Positions 34,469 to 43,338 are shown, counted from the first letter of the stretch. The stretch: DNA of 64,000 nucleotides from an uncultured Christensenella sp. (GCA_910586245.1 CAJUFY010000007.1:21321-85320); one strand, 5' to 3'. A program made the numbers and translations. Notes: generated by a model not told the origin, from the sequence alone.

Positions 34469-35551
34469 TTAAACGGATTCCGCATTTTCAGCGGAATTTT
34501 TTTTCTCTTTAACGACTTCGACCATCCGCTCCTCTAATTCACGAATCCCCTTCATTTTAATTTTGGCGATCGCTTTGGAGGCGGACAGCTCATCTGAACC
34601 GCAAATCGCATAGGCGCTGCGAAAATAAGCCGCAGTCCCCTTTGCCTCTTCCGCGCCGTCAAAAAATTCTTTCGCACGATCAGCGTCACCTAAAATTACG
34701 CCGTAGGCATATGCAAGATCGCAACTGATTTCCGCACGCTCCCGCATGCTCATATATAACGTAACCGATTCAAGGCGGCACAAACAGGAAACCGCGTTTT
34801 TAAAATCGTTTTGCATTAAAAGATATTGCCAGCGCAATTGCATCAACGCCCAAAAAGCGCGATCGTCCTCCCGAATAACGGGCAAATCAAATAACAAATT
34901 TTCGGGAAGTTCCGAAAATCTTTTCTGATAGAGCATTCCCTGCGCAGTCGTTACGGCAAGCATAACTTCGGCTTCCGAGTTCTTTTTTAACAGCCCCGCA
35001 ACCACCGCACCGTCCGTTTTGCCCGCGCCGAGCACTATCGGAAACAGCGATAACAAACCTTCACAGAAATTGATCGGAACAAAAAGTTCAAAAAACAACA
35101 GTACGGGAAACTGCGGAACAACAAAATACAAAGTCAAAAAAACGATTCCGTAAATGAAATTAAACACTGCGCCGCCCAAAGCACAAAAAATCGTCTTGGA
35201 GCGCACACCGTTCGGCCGCCTGGGTAGCATGACCGTTTTTCCCGCCTGCGGACTCCGTCCCAAAAAACGCAATCCTTGCCGCGACAGTTCGAAATACGAA
35301 ACGGAAAAGGAAACAAAACGGAAACCTGCCAGAAATCCGAAGATCAAATGCCCGCCTTCATGCAATAATACGTTCAGCGGCAATAAAAGCGAAACGACTG
35401 CAAACAGAAACAAAAGCAAACCCAAAGACCGTACGTTTATCACGTTTGCCTGCATTGCAAAATAGAGCATACAAATTCCGCCCGCAACGGCGGATAATCC
35501 GCAAATACAAAAAAAGATCGCGTATAAAACTTTTTTCGTGTTTCCGCTCAT
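34469..35551 (-). CDS. M50-like membrane metalloprotease homologue
   Basis: 360 residues. Four to five hydrophobic segments occupy the first ~190 residues; the second contains the zinc motif HEGGH (in NVLLHEGGHLIFG), and GAGKTDGAVVAGL contributes a possible third-ligand Asp. The C-terminal ~150 residues are helical and TPR-like. This resembles site-2-protease-type enzymes that cut within the membrane, but the substrate is unknown. It is coupled to the Ppx gene by a 4-bp overlap and ends the yabP-yabQ-divIC operon. Confidence 0.72.
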   Translation of the reverse strand: MSGNTKKVLYAIFFCICGLSAVAGGICMLYFAMQANVINVRSLGLLLFLFAVVSLLLPLNVLLHEGGHLIFGFLAGFRFVSFSVSYFELSRQGLRFLGRSPQAGKTVMLPRRPNGVRSKTIFCALGGAVFNFIYGIVFLTLYFVVPQFPVLLFFELFVPINFCEGLLSLFPIVLGAGKTDGAVVAGLLKKNSEAEVMLAVTTAQGMLYQKRFSELPENLLFDLPVIREDDRAFWALMQLRWQYLLMQNDFKNAVSCLCRLESVTLYMSMRERAEISCDLAYAYGVILGDADRAKEFFDGAEEAKGTAAYFRSAYAICGSDELSASKAIAKIKMKGIRELEERMVEVVKEKKNSAENAESV

Positions 35552-36402
35552 GCGAGCCCCCTGTAAGCGACGTATCCCTCCAAATTATCCCGATCGGAAA
35601 AAAATACCTCCCGACAGGATAATTTTTTCATGATTTCGGAAAGAAGAAAGGTTGCGCCCGCAATGACGTCGGCGCGCCGCTCGTCCATTCCCTTGACACC
35701 CGTACGTTCCGTCACCGACATTTTCAGTAAATTTTCTGCTGCGTCGGTCACCCAAGCGCGACTCATAGGCAGGTTCTGCAAACGAACTGCGTCATACGAT
35801 TCGAGCCCGAAACGGATTTGCGCCAACGTGGAAGCCGTTCCTCCGATCACGTACGTTTTGCCGCATGAAGCAATTCCGTCCAGCCGCGACAACGCGCCGA
35901 ACGCTTGTTTCAGCTTTTCGGGATCGTCTCCGCACGTATCGTGCAAGGTAACTGCGCCCAACCCGATGCTCACGGAAAAAAGCGTTTCTCCGTTCTTTCG
36001 GTAACAAACTTCCGTACTCGCTCCGCCGATATCGATGATTCCGCCGTCCTCTTTTCCCAACGCACCCAAAACGCCCAAAAGCGCTTCGTTCTCTCCCGAA
36101 ACGACGTCGACCGCTACGCCGCACCGCTGTTTGAAACGCGCGCAAAATTCCCGTCCGTTCTGCGCGGTCCGCACTGCCGCAGTTGCAAACGCATAAACTT
36201 GCGCCCCTTCGTTGAATCCTTCCGCACAAAATCCTTCCGCTGCGCGCAAAGTGTTTTCCATAGGTTCTTCCGCAAGAATTCCGCTCTGCGCAAGCCCCGC
36301 ACCCAAACGCGTCGTACAAAGCTTTTTATATAAAGTTTTTCCGTCCGCCGAAAGCATCAGGCGAACGGAATTAGAACCGATATCTATAATTGCCAGTTTC
36401 AT
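35548..36402 (-). CDS. Ppx/GppA-family phosphatase
   Basis: 284 residues with the ASKHA fold: IDIGSNSVRLML at the N-terminus, EALLGVLGAL, then GGIIDIGGASTEV and a late GGTASTLAQI. It is short, lacking the C-terminal HD-like domain of full exopolyphosphatase, so it may act on polyphosphate or (p)ppGpp-related nucleotides. It sits 6 bp after divIC. In many Firmicutes a ppx-like gene is near the divIC cell-division gene. Confidence 0.85.
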   Translation of the reverse strand: MKLAIIDIGSNSVRLMLSADGKTLYKKLCTTRLGAGLAQSGILAEEPMENTLRAAEGFCAEGFNEGAQVYAFATAAVRTAQNGREFCARFKQRCGVAVDVVSGENEALLGVLGALGKEDGGIIDIGGASTEVCYRKNGETLFSVSIGLGAVTLHDTCGDDPEKLKQAFGALSRLDGIASCGKTYVIGGTASTLAQIRFGLESYDAVRLQNLPMSRAWVTDAAENLLKMSVTERTGVKGMDERRADVIAGATFLLSEIMKKLSCREVFFSDRDNLEGYVAYRGLA

Positions 36403-36408
36403 GTATTT

Positions 36409-36693
36409 TTATTTTTCCGGCGTAATCCAACCGTTCTTTAACGCGAGAATATACAGCCCGTCCTGCGACTGATAATAGTTTAAATCTTTCTCATATTGTT
36501 GGCATGCCTTTTGATAAGCGGCTTTTTGCTGTTCGTATTTTCTCGCCTGTGCGTTAAGCACCCCGATCTGTACAAACTGAACAATCAGTATGACTAAGAG
36601 AAAAACAGACAATAAAACGCCTGCTACCGTCATTGCGACAACGATGCGCTTTTGCTTTTCTTCCGACATATGCGTCTTTTCTTTTGCTGACAT
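36409..36693 (-). CDS. divIC: Septum formation initiator, DivIC/FtsB-like
   Basis: 94 residues: short cytosolic N-terminus, one transmembrane helix (about 19-42, VAGVLLSVFLLVILIVQFV), a short coiled coil (LNAQARKYEQQKAAYQKA) and an external tail. This is the DivIC/FtsB layout of the division complex. The ATG at 36693 follows AAGGAAGG. Its first 64 bp overlap the yabQ C-terminal codons in another frame. Confidence 0.75.
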   Translation of the reverse strand: MSAKEKTHMSEEKQKRIVVAMTVAGVLLSVFLLVILIVQFVQIGVLNAQARKYEQQKAAYQKACQQYEKDLNYYQSQDGLYILALKNGWITPEK

Positions 36694-37022
36694 TTCGGTT
36701 TTTCCTTCCTTGATTTTACGAGCTTATTATATACCTTTTCCGTAAAAAATGCAACAATTTTGTGGAAACTTTTCAAATACAAAAAAAGCCCCAACACGCA
36801 GCCGACAAACGAATAAAAGCGCAAACCGGGAAGTTCCATCATGACCGACACGAAAAGATAGAGCGCGGCAAAGAACAGACAAAAGATCACGTCCGTCGTG
36901 ATTCGCACCCAGCTTTTGCGAAACGGATAACGCGCACAATAAATTACGTCGTATACGAAACCGCCCCCGATTCCGCAAGCAACGCAAACGAGGAAGACGA
37001 AAATCTGATTTTGATCCGTCAT
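36630..37022 (-). CDS. yabQ: Spore cortex biosynthesis protein YabQ
   Basis: 130 residues with four hydrophobic helices and a very basic C-terminal tail (KSRKEKPKCQQKKRR). In Bacillus, YabQ sits in the forespore outer membrane and is needed for cortex formation. It overlaps the yabP stop by 4 bp, the conserved yabP-yabQ-divIC order. The basic tail is encoded over the divIC ribosome-binding site and start. Confidence 0.85.
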   Translation of the reverse strand: MTDQNQIFVFLVCVACGIGGGFVYDVIYCARYPFRKSWVRITTDVIFCLFFAALYLFVSVMMELPGLRFYSFVGCVLGLFLYLKSFHKIVAFFTEKVYNKLVKSRKEKPKCQQKKRRICRKKSKSASLSQ

Positions 37023-37279
37023 TTAAATAACCTTTGCAACGCCTTTCCCTTTGCTCCGCCGTACTTGACGGAACTCACCTCGCCCGTTGCGGAAAAATTC
37101 CCGCTCCCCTTGGAAAAAGCAAGGACCTTTAACTGCGCGCCTGCAATAAATACTTTTTTGCCGTTTACGGTAAGCTTAATTTCGCTGTCGGAAAAGGCGT
37201 CCACGCTGTCTACGCCCGTCATCGTAATCTTTTTCTGTTGCTCGATCGTAAGAATACTTGAAACCGATTCATTTTGCAT
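37019..37279 (-). CDS. yabP: Sporulation protein YabP
   Basis: 86 residues, YabP/YqfC fold: MTGVDSVDAFSDSEIKLTV followed by GKKVFIAGAQLKVLAFS. In Bacillus it is sigma-E-dependent and required for spore cortex assembly. First gene of yabP-yabQ-divIC-ppx-M50. A sigma-E-like promoter ends a few bases before the ATG. Confidence 0.85.
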   Translation of the reverse strand: MQNESVSSILTIEQQKKITMTGVDSVDAFSDSEIKLTVNGKKVFIAGAQLKVLAFSKGSGNFSATGEVSSVKYGGAKGKALQRLFK

Positions 37280-37284
37280 ACCCT

Positions 37285-37314
37285 ATTTTTATGCCGCAAA
37301 ACAAAGGTTATGAC
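37285..37314 (-). promoter_or_regulatory. Possible sigma-E-type promoter of yabP
   Basis: GTCATAA (37314-37308), 14-bp spacer, CATAAAAAT (37293-37285), resembling the sigma-E -35 and -10 (CATACAHT) with mismatches. The -10 lies only 5-6 nt from the ATG. Confidence 0.4.
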
Positions 37315-37350
37315 AGAAAAGAAAAAAGTAAAACGCACGCGCTCCCGTAA

Positions 37351-37363
37351 TATGTCTGACATA
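37351..37363. promoter_or_regulatory. Palindrome TATGTCTGACATA, second copy
   Basis: Identical to the core of the site before the PadR-type gene, here upstream of yabP and flanking the typA terminator. Confidence 0.5.
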
Positions 37364-37369
37364 GTAAAT

Positions 37370-37398
37370 AAAAACCCCGCCAAACGCAGGGTTTTTTA
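37370..37398 (-). terminator. Terminator of typA
   Basis: Stem of AAAACCC-type arm against GGGTTTT, T-run on the minus strand, just after the typA stop; flanked by the two palindromes at 37351 and 37402. Confidence 0.75.
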
Positions 37399-37401
37399 TA
37401 T

Positions 37402-37413
37402 TATGTCTGACAG
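37402..37413. promoter_or_regulatory. Palindrome copy, variant TATGTCTGACAGA
   Basis: Differs at one base from the core; together with the 37351 copy it extends the typA terminator stem into a longer imperfect inverted repeat. Confidence 0.4.
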
Positions 37414-37414
37414 A

Positions 37415-39241
37415 TTACTGTAATTTCGCTTTTGCACGCGCCTTTGCGCGCAGTTCTCCGTCCAAAATCTGTTTTCGGATTCTTACGCTTTGCGGCGTAA
37501 TTTCCAGCAATTCGTCGTCACCGATAAATTCCAGCGCCTCTTCCAGACTGAGCTTTCTGGGCGGAATCAAGCGAAGCGCATCGTCCGAAGAAGAGGAACG
37601 GGTATTCGTAAGATGCTTGGTTTTACATACGTTTACGTTGATGTCGCCTTCTTTGGGCGATACGCCGACCACCATTCCCTCGTAAACGGGCGTTCCCGCC
37701 TCGATAAACAGCGCGCCGCGCCCCTGCGCGTTAAACAAGCCGTACGTTACGGCTTCGCCCGTTTCAAACGCAACGAGAGAACCGGACTCCCTGCGCATGA
37801 TCTCTCCTTTGTAAGGCTGGTATTCGAAAAATACCGAACTCATTACCCCCTCGCCCTTCGTATCCGTCAAAAATTCGCTCTTATATCCGAACAGTCCGCG
37901 CGCAGGCACCAAAAATTCCAAACGCATGCGCGAACCCATTGCCGTCATGTGCAAAAGTTCGCCCTTTCTCTGCCCCATGCTCTGGAATACGGGACCCGTA
38001 TTGTCGCCGGGAACGTCGCAAATCAGACGTTCGACGGGTTCGTATTTTACGCCGTCCATTTCCTTATACAATACCTTAGGCGAACTCACCTGAAATTCAT
38101 ATCCTTCGCGGCGCATGGTTTCGATTAAAATAGAAAGATGCATTTCCCCTCTGCCGCTCACGCGGAAAGAGTCGGCGGAATCGGTATCTTCCACGCGCAG
38201 AGAAACGTCGCGCAATAATTCACGGTAAAGGCGGTCGCGCAGATGGCGCGTCGTAACGAACTTCCCTTCTTTTCCGGCAAACGGCGAATCGTTTACGGAA
38301 AAGATCATTTCCACCGTAGGATCGGAAATTTTAACGAACGCTACGGGGTCGATGCAATCGGAAGCGCAAACGGTGTCGCCGATATTGATTTTTTCAAGCC
38401 CCGAAAAACAAACGATATCGCCTGCAGAAGCGCTTTCGCAAGCGACGCGTTCCAAGCCTTCGATTTCGTAAAGATTCACGATTTTTCCCCGCACGGTAAC
38501 GCTGCGGTTGTTATAGTTGCATGCCGTTACGTCGGCATTCTGTTTCGCGACGCCCCGCTCGATTCTTCCGATTCCGATTCTCCCGACGTATTCGTTATAG
38601 TCGATGGAAGAAACCAGAATCTGCAACGAGCCGCTTTCGTCAAGCTCCAACGGCGGAAAATGCGAAAGAATGGTGTCGAACAGCGGCGTTAAATTTTCGC
38701 CCTGTCCGTTTTCGTCCAGCGTTGCGGTACCTGCTCTGCCCGAACAGAATACGAACGGACTTTCCAACTGATCGTCGGATGCGTTCAGATCCATTAACAG
38801 TTCGAGCACCTCGTCGATTACTTCTTTGACGCGCGCGTCGGGACGGTCGACTTTATTCACGACGATAATTAACTTCAATCCGAGTTCCAACGCCTTTTGC
38901 GTTACAAAACGCGTTTGCGGCATAGGGCCTTCCGCCGCGTCCACCAGAATCAGAACGCCCGACACCATTTTAAGCGAACGTTCCACTTCGCCCGAAAAAT
39001 CGGCGTGTCCCGGCGTATCGACGATATTGATTTTAACGCCGTTATAACGCATGGACGTATTTTTCGCCAAAATGGTGATTCCGCGCTCTTTTTCAAGCGT
39101 GCCGCTATCCATAACGCGCTCTTCCACGACCTGATTCGCACGGAAAGTGCCTCCCTGCTTCAACATCTGATCCACAAGCGTGGTTTTACCGTGGTCTACG
39201 TGCGCGATAATCGCAATGTTTCTTAAATCTTCTCTGATCAT
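37415..39241 (-). CDS. typA: Ribosome-associated GTPase TypA/BipA
   Basis: Translational GTPase of 608 residues acting on the ribosome, notably in 50S assembly and stress. G1 AHVDHGKTTLVDQ near 14-26, G3 DTPGHADF, G4 NKVDRPDA; then EF-G-like domains II, III and V and the TypA-specific C-terminal domain (LTDTKGEGVMSS, LTNTRSSSSDDALRLIPP). A basic tail ends the protein. It is followed by a terminator, and folA lies 25 bp upstream. Confidence 0.95.
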   Translation of the reverse strand: MIREDLRNIAIIAHVDHGKTTLVDQMLKQGGTFRANQVVEERVMDSGTLEKERGITILAKNTSMRYNGVKINIVDTPGHADFSGEVERSLKMVSGVLILVDAAEGPMPQTRFVTQKALELGLKLIIVVNKVDRPDARVKEVIDEVLELLMDLNASDDQLESPFVFCSGRAGTATLDENGQGENLTPLFDTILSHFPPLELDESGSLQILVSSIDYNEYVGRIGIGRIERGVAKQNADVTACNYNNRSVTVRGKIVNLYEIEGLERVACESASAGDIVCFSGLEKINIGDTVCASDCIDPVAFVKISDPTVEMIFSVNDSPFAGKEGKFVTTRHLRDRLYRELLRDVSLRVEDTDSADSFRVSGRGEMHLSILIETMRREGYEFQVSSPKVLYKEMDGVKYEPVERLICDVPGDNTGPVFQSMGQRKGELLHMTAMGSRMRLEFLVPARGLFGYKSEFLTDTKGEGVMSSVFFEYQPYKGEIMRRESGSLVAFETGEAVTYGLFNAQGRGALFIEAGTPVYEGMVVGVSPKEGDINVNVCKTKHLTNTRSSSSDDALRLIPPRKLSLEEALEFIGDDELLEITPQSVRIRKQILDGELRAKARAKAKLQ

Positions 39242-39266
39242 ACAATCCTCTTTTCCGAATTCGCAT

Positions 39267-39764
39267 TCAATATTTTTTTACGTTACAATTCCGATATGTA
39301 CAAAAACGAACGGTATAACCGTTGTCCGCGATCGGCGCACTCTCATCCGAAAGCGTAAAATTATTATCGGCATCCAAATCGGATACGAACACTTCCGCTT
39401 TTCCGTCGGCCTCCACTTTCGTAACCAAAACTTCGCTGCAATATGGAATCAACGTATTATAAACGCTTGCTCCGCCGATCACGAATACGTCGTCGGGCGG
39501 ATATTTTTTTACTTCCGCAAACAATTCGTCGAGATTATGAACGGTAATCACGTCCTCTTCGACGTCCTGCGGCGACAGCACGATATTGATACGGTTTTTC
39601 AGCGGTTTTCCGCCGGGGAAAGAACGGAGGGTATTTAACCCCAGTACGACGATTTTCCCCTTCGTCGTTTCGCGGAAAAACTTCATATCTTCGGGTAGAC
39701 GGAACATCAAATCGTTCGCTTTGCCGATGCCCCAGTTTTTATCTGCGTGAAAAATTGCCTTCAT
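39267..39764 (-). CDS. folA: Dihydrofolate reductase
   Basis: Reduces dihydrofolate to tetrahydrofolate with NADPH. 165 residues: KNWGIGKANDLMFRLPEDM near 9-27 with the substrate-binding acid in LPEDM, VVLGLNTLRSFPG for NADPH, and IGGASVYNTLIPYC. It lies 9 bp after thyA, the usual pair that regenerates folate after dTMP synthesis. Confidence 0.93.
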   Translation of the reverse strand: MKAIFHADKNWGIGKANDLMFRLPEDMKFFRETTKGKIVVLGLNTLRSFPGGKPLKNRINIVLSPQDVEEDVITVHNLDELFAEVKKYPPDDVFVIGGASVYNTLIPYCSEVLVTKVEADGKAEVFVSDLDADNNFTLSDESAPIADNGYTVRFCTYRNCNVKKY

Positions 39765-39773
39765 GCGTTCTCC

Positions 39774-40604
39774 TTATATTGCAACGGGAATCTTCGTTTC
39801 CAACGGGGTGTAATCGTAATTTTCGAGCCGAAAACTGTCCACCGTAAAGTCGTAAAAGTTTTTAACGGAATCGTCGACGATCAGTTTGGGCGCGGGCTTC
39901 GGTTGATTCCGAATGATTTCCTCTACAATCGGAAGGTGCCTGTCGTATAAATGCGCGTCCGCAATCACGTGAACGAGTTCCCCCGCTTTCAAACCGCTGA
40001 CCTGTGCAAACATGATCAAAAGCACCGCATACTGCACAACGTTCCAGTTGTTTGCGGTAAGCATGTCGTTCGAACGCTGATTCAGAATCCCGTTTAACGT
40101 ATTGTCCGAAACGTTAAACGTCATCGAATAAGCGCAGGGATACAAATTCATTTCGTGCAAATCTTCGAAATTATAAAGGTTGGTCATAATCCTTCTGGAA
40201 GCGGGATTGTACTTCAAATCGAAGAGCACTCTGTCAACCTGATCGAATTCGCCCTCTTTGTAAATTGATTTTTTGCCGAGCTGATACCCGTAAGCTTTGC
40301 CGATCGAACCGCTTTCATCCGCCCAGCTATCCCAGATATGAGAGTTCAAATCGTGTACGTTGTTGCTTTTTTTCTGCCAGATCCAAAGCAATTCGTCAAT
40401 GCACGATTTAAACGCCGTTCTCCGAATGGTGAGAATTGGAAACTCTTTCTGCAAATCGTAGCGATTCACCATTCCGAATTTTTTTACCGTATGCGCAGGC
40501 GCGCCGTCTTCCCAACGGGGACGGACTTCCAGCTCCGTATCCCAAACGCCGTTTTGCATGATGTCTTTACAGTTTTGAAGAAAAATTTCGTCTGCTCTGC
40601 TCAT
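39774..40604 (-). CDS. thyA: Thymidylate synthase
   Basis: Methylates dUMP to dTMP with methylene-tetrahydrofolate. 276 residues; the catalytic Cys lies in NLYPCAYSMTFNV, followed by QRSNDMLTANNWN and the late HLYDRHLP segment. RRIMTNLYN provides phosphate-binding Arg. Its active-site motif YPCAYSM differs from the more common LPPCH, as in some Clostridia. The ATG overlaps the gltX stop by 4 bp. Operon aroK-gltX-thyA-folA, probably followed by typA. Confidence 0.92.
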   Translation of the reverse strand: MSRADEIFLQNCKDIMQNGVWDTELEVRPRWEDGAPAHTVKKFGMVNRYDLQKEFPILTIRRTAFKSCIDELLWIWQKKSNNVHDLNSHIWDSWADESGSIGKAYGYQLGKKSIYKEGEFDQVDRVLFDLKYNPASRRIMTNLYNFEDLHEMNLYPCAYSMTFNVSDNTLNGILNQRSNDMLTANNWNVVQYAVLLIMFAQVSGLKAGELVHVIADAHLYDRHLPIVEEIIRNQPKPAPKLIVDDSVKNFYDFTVDSFRLENYDYTPLETKIPVAI

Positions 40605-42241
40605 AACGACTCCCCGACTTCGCGCATAATGCGGGCGCGCGTTTCGCTCTCCCCGAGGATCTGCATAATCGTCCAGAGATCGGGCGTATTTGCTTTCCCC
40701 GTCACGGCAATGCGCAAAACCTCCGCAACGTCCGCAACACTTCCCTTGAAAGCCTCGGGATTCGCTTTATAGTCTTTCATTTCGGCGGCAAATCCGTTCG
40801 CTCCGGCAGTTTCTTTTACCTTTGCAAACCAAACCTGCGCGTCGTCATCGAACGAATACGTCTGCAAAAATGCGGATAACAGAGCCCGTTTCGTTGCGCC
40901 GTCCACGCGGTATTCGTCGCTCCGTTTCGCCGCGGCGAAAAAGTATGCGATCGATTCCATTGCCTGTTTTGCCGTCGTAAAATCTTTTCTCCGTTTTTTC
41001 CCTGCCGTACCCATGCACAAGTTGAGTACTTTCAGCAGATATTCTTCGTTCGAGAAATAAAATTTTTCCGTTTCCGAACCGTATTCCTGCGCCCAATTCT
41101 TCAAAAACGCGCACGTTTCTTCGGCGGAAAGCTTCGCGAGTTCGTTCTTCGAAATGTCGTTCAGCTTGTCCAAATCGAACAACGCGCCGCTCTTGCCCAT
41201 TTTGTTCACCGAAAAAGGAAATTCTTCGAGCGGTTTTTCCGGATTTTTCAGATACCATTCCTCGAAATTCGAATTGAGAAGCGTTAACATATACACTTTT
41301 ACGGCGCGCGCGTAATATCCCTGTTCCCGATAAAATTCCAAAGAAAGTTCTGGATCTTTCCGCTTGGATAATTTTCTGCGCGTTTCCCCGTCCTGTTTCA
41401 TGAGCGAGCAATTGTGCCCGTAACGGGGGCGCTCGAACCCGAGCACCTCGAACAATTCAAGATGAATCGGAAGCGAAGCAAGCCATTCTTCCCCGCGGAT
41501 CACAAGCGTCGTACGCATGAAATGATCGTCGATTGCATGCGCGAAATGATAGGTCGGAATGCCGTCGCTCTTTAAAATGACCACGTCCTGATCGTTTTCG
41601 GTCACGGTGATTTCGCCCTTAATCTCGTCGTGGAATTTCATCTTATTTTCGGGATTGCCGAGCGACTTCAAACGAATCACGTACGGCATTCCCGCGTCGA
41701 GATTGCGGTAAATCTCTTCTTCGGAAAGATTTCTGCACTTGGCATATTCGCCGTAATAGCCCGTAATCTTTTTTTCGGCGGTCTGTTGATCGCGCAACGC
41801 CGTAAGCGCATCCTCCGTACAAAAACAGGGATACGCCCTTCCGCGCGCAATTAGGTCTTTTACAAAGGCGCGGTAAAGTTCCGCTCTTTGCCGCTGATAG
41901 TAAGGCGCGTATGCGTTTTCGCCGTCGATTTCGGCACCTTCGTCGAATCGGATATCAAAATACCGCAATGCATTCTTTACCGCTTCCACGGCGCCGTCTA
42001 CTTTGCGTTTTAAATCGGTATCCTCGATCCGAAGGTAGAGTACGCCCCCGCTCAAGTGCGCAATCCGTTCGTTTGCAATCGCAACGAATAAATTCCCCAA
42101 ATGAATAAACCCCGTAGGCGAAGGCGCAAGCCGCGTCACTTCCGCACCGTTTGCAATTGCGCGGGGCGGATATTTTTCTTCGAAGCCCGCAATCGGCAAT
42201 GCGTCGGGCAACAGTCTTTCCGCAAGTTTTTTATAATCCAT
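40601..42241 (-). CDS. gltX: Glutamate--tRNA ligase
   Basis: Class I synthetase, 546 residues. The HIGH-type motif is SPTGFIHLGNLF near 41-52; the KMSKS-type motif is RRKLSKRKDPE near 288. The C-terminal anticodon-binding helical domain is present. The zinc-ribbon Cys set is not complete. It may be non-discriminating (also charging tRNA-Gln) but the sequence cannot show this. It follows aroK by 15 bp. Confidence 0.9.
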   Translation of the reverse strand: MDYKKLAERLLPDALPIAGFEEKYPPRAIANGAEVTRLAPSPTGFIHLGNLFVAIANERIAHLSGGVLYLRIEDTDLKRKVDGAVEAVKNALRYFDIRFDEGAEIDGENAYAPYYQRQRAELYRAFVKDLIARGRAYPCFCTEDALTALRDQQTAEKKITGYYGEYAKCRNLSEEEIYRNLDAGMPYVIRLKSLGNPENKMKFHDEIKGEITVTENDQDVVILKSDGIPTYHFAHAIDDHFMRTTLVIRGEEWLASLPIHLELFEVLGFERPRYGHNCSLMKQDGETRRKLSKRKDPELSLEFYREQGYYARAVKVYMLTLLNSNFEEWYLKNPEKPLEEFPFSVNKMGKSGALFDLDKLNDISKNELAKLSAEETCAFLKNWAQEYGSETEKFYFSNEEYLLKVLNLCMGTAGKKRRKDFTTAKQAMESIAYFFAAAKRSDEYRVDGATKRALLSAFLQTYSFDDDAQVWFAKVKETAGANGFAAEMKDYKANPEAFKGSVADVAEVLRIAVTGKANTPDLWTIMQILGESETRARIMREVGESL

Positions 42242-42256
42242 ATCGATCTCCGTCGT

Positions 42257-42763
42257 TTATATTTCAAATCCTGCAACGCTTGCGATTTCGGCTACCGTTT
42301 CATCGATCGTTTTTCCGTCGCAATGCACCGTTTCGTCGGCATAACGTTCATAGAGCGGCACGCGTTCCCGATGCAATCCTTTTAAGTCGCTTACGCTTCC
42401 GCGCATCACGACGCCTCTTTTCATCAGATTCGGAATCCGCCGCTCCGTTTCCTCAGCGCTCAGCTCCAGATAGATCACTTTTCCGATCTCTTTCAGATGC
42501 TCCATTGCGCGCGGAGAATAACAAACGCTGCCGCCCGTCGCAATCACGCAACGCGAAGCGTATAATCCAGCATTGACGCGCTCTTCGATCTTCAAAAATT
42601 CTTCCGCGCCTTTTTTTGCGATAATTTCCGAAAGAAGCGCGTTTTCTTCGCCTTGAATGAGCAGATCGCAGTCGATGAATCCGTAACCGATCTTTTTTGC
42701 AAGCAAAACGCCCGCCGTGCTCTTCCCCGAAGAAGGCATCCCGATGAGTACCAAATTTTCCAT
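42257..42763 (-). CDS. aroK: Shikimate kinase, near-leaderless
   Basis: Phosphorylates shikimate. 168 residues: P-loop GMPSSGKST near 7-15, DCDLLIQ with the Mg/shikimate Asp, VIATGGSVCY near 75, and an Arg-rich LID. The start at 42763 is chosen over a longer frame, which would run upstream through the promoter. The -10 TATAAT ends 9 nt before the ATG, leaving a predicted leader of only 2-3 nt. Confidence 0.9.
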   Translation of the reverse strand: MENLVLIGMPSSGKSTAGVLLAKKIGYGFIDCDLLIQGEENALLSEIIAKKGAEEFLKIEERVNAGLYASRCVIATGGSVCYSPRAMEHLKEIGKVIYLELSAEETERRIPNLMKRGVVMRGSVSDLKGLHRERVPLYERYADETVHCDGKTIDETVAEIASVAGFEI

Positions 42764-42772
42764 ACTCCAATT

Positions 42773-42801
42773 ATTATAAAGGAAGCATAAAAAATTGTCA
42801 A
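42773..42801 (-). promoter_or_regulatory. aroK promoter (very short leader)
   Basis: TTGACA (42801-42796), 17-bp spacer, TATAAT (42778-42773); 9 nt to the ATG. Confidence 0.82.
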
Positions 42802-42859
42802 ACGGCGGACGGGGTCGTTTCGCGATCGAAAAAAATATTTTAATATTTTTGTTTTGCAC

Positions 42860-42888
42860 TTGACAATTTTGCATTCGAATATTATAAT
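42860..42888 (+). promoter_or_regulatory. Promoter of the 42.9-kb lipoprotein gene
   Basis: TTGACA (42860-42865), 17-bp spacer, TATAAT (42883-42888); a normal leader with RBS follows. Confidence 0.85.
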
Positions 42889-42921
42889 TTTATTATCGAC
42901 AAATTTTTCGGGAGATCAAAT

Positions 42922-43338
42922 ATGAAAAAGAAACTTGGAATCCTTCTCACCTCGCTTACGCTCGTCATCGTTATGCTCGCAACCCTGTGCGGATGTTCTT
43001 CGTACGGCGGAATCAAAAAAGCGTTTGAAAACAACGGATATAAGGAAAGCGAAAGTTTAGGCAACTTCCAGAGCAAAGTAATGGAATGTCTGAATGCAAA
43101 TTCCGAAGAAGAAATCGAACAGATTTGTACCGTTCACGCCCTTTCAAAAGGCGTCAGCATCGCGATCATCTTCGAATTTTCTTCCACCGACCAAATGAAG
43201 AAAACCATCGAAAGCAGCGATATGTTAAAAGGCGCAATCAAGGACGTACAAAAATCCGATCTTGTAAACGGCAACTGCGTACTCTTTCCTCTTTGCGCAA
43301 TCTCGACTACGATTACGGATATCTTTAAAAAAGCATGA
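42922..43338 (+). CDS. Small lipoprotein of unknown function
   Basis: 138 residues with signal peptide (KKKLGILLTSLTLVIVML) and a Cys in LCGCSS as probable lipid site. The mature part is a small alpha/beta domain (SIAIIFEFSSTDQMKKTIE) resembling no family I recognise. RBS GGGAGATC. Monocistronic: own promoter and terminator. Divergent from aroK. Confidence 0.7.
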   Translation: MKKKLGILLTSLTLVIVMLATLCGCSSYGGIKKAFENNGYKESESLGNFQSKVMECLNANSEEEIEQICTVHALSKGVSIAIIFEFSSTDQMKKTIESSDMLKGAIKDVQKSDLVNGNCVLFPLCAISTTITDIFKKA

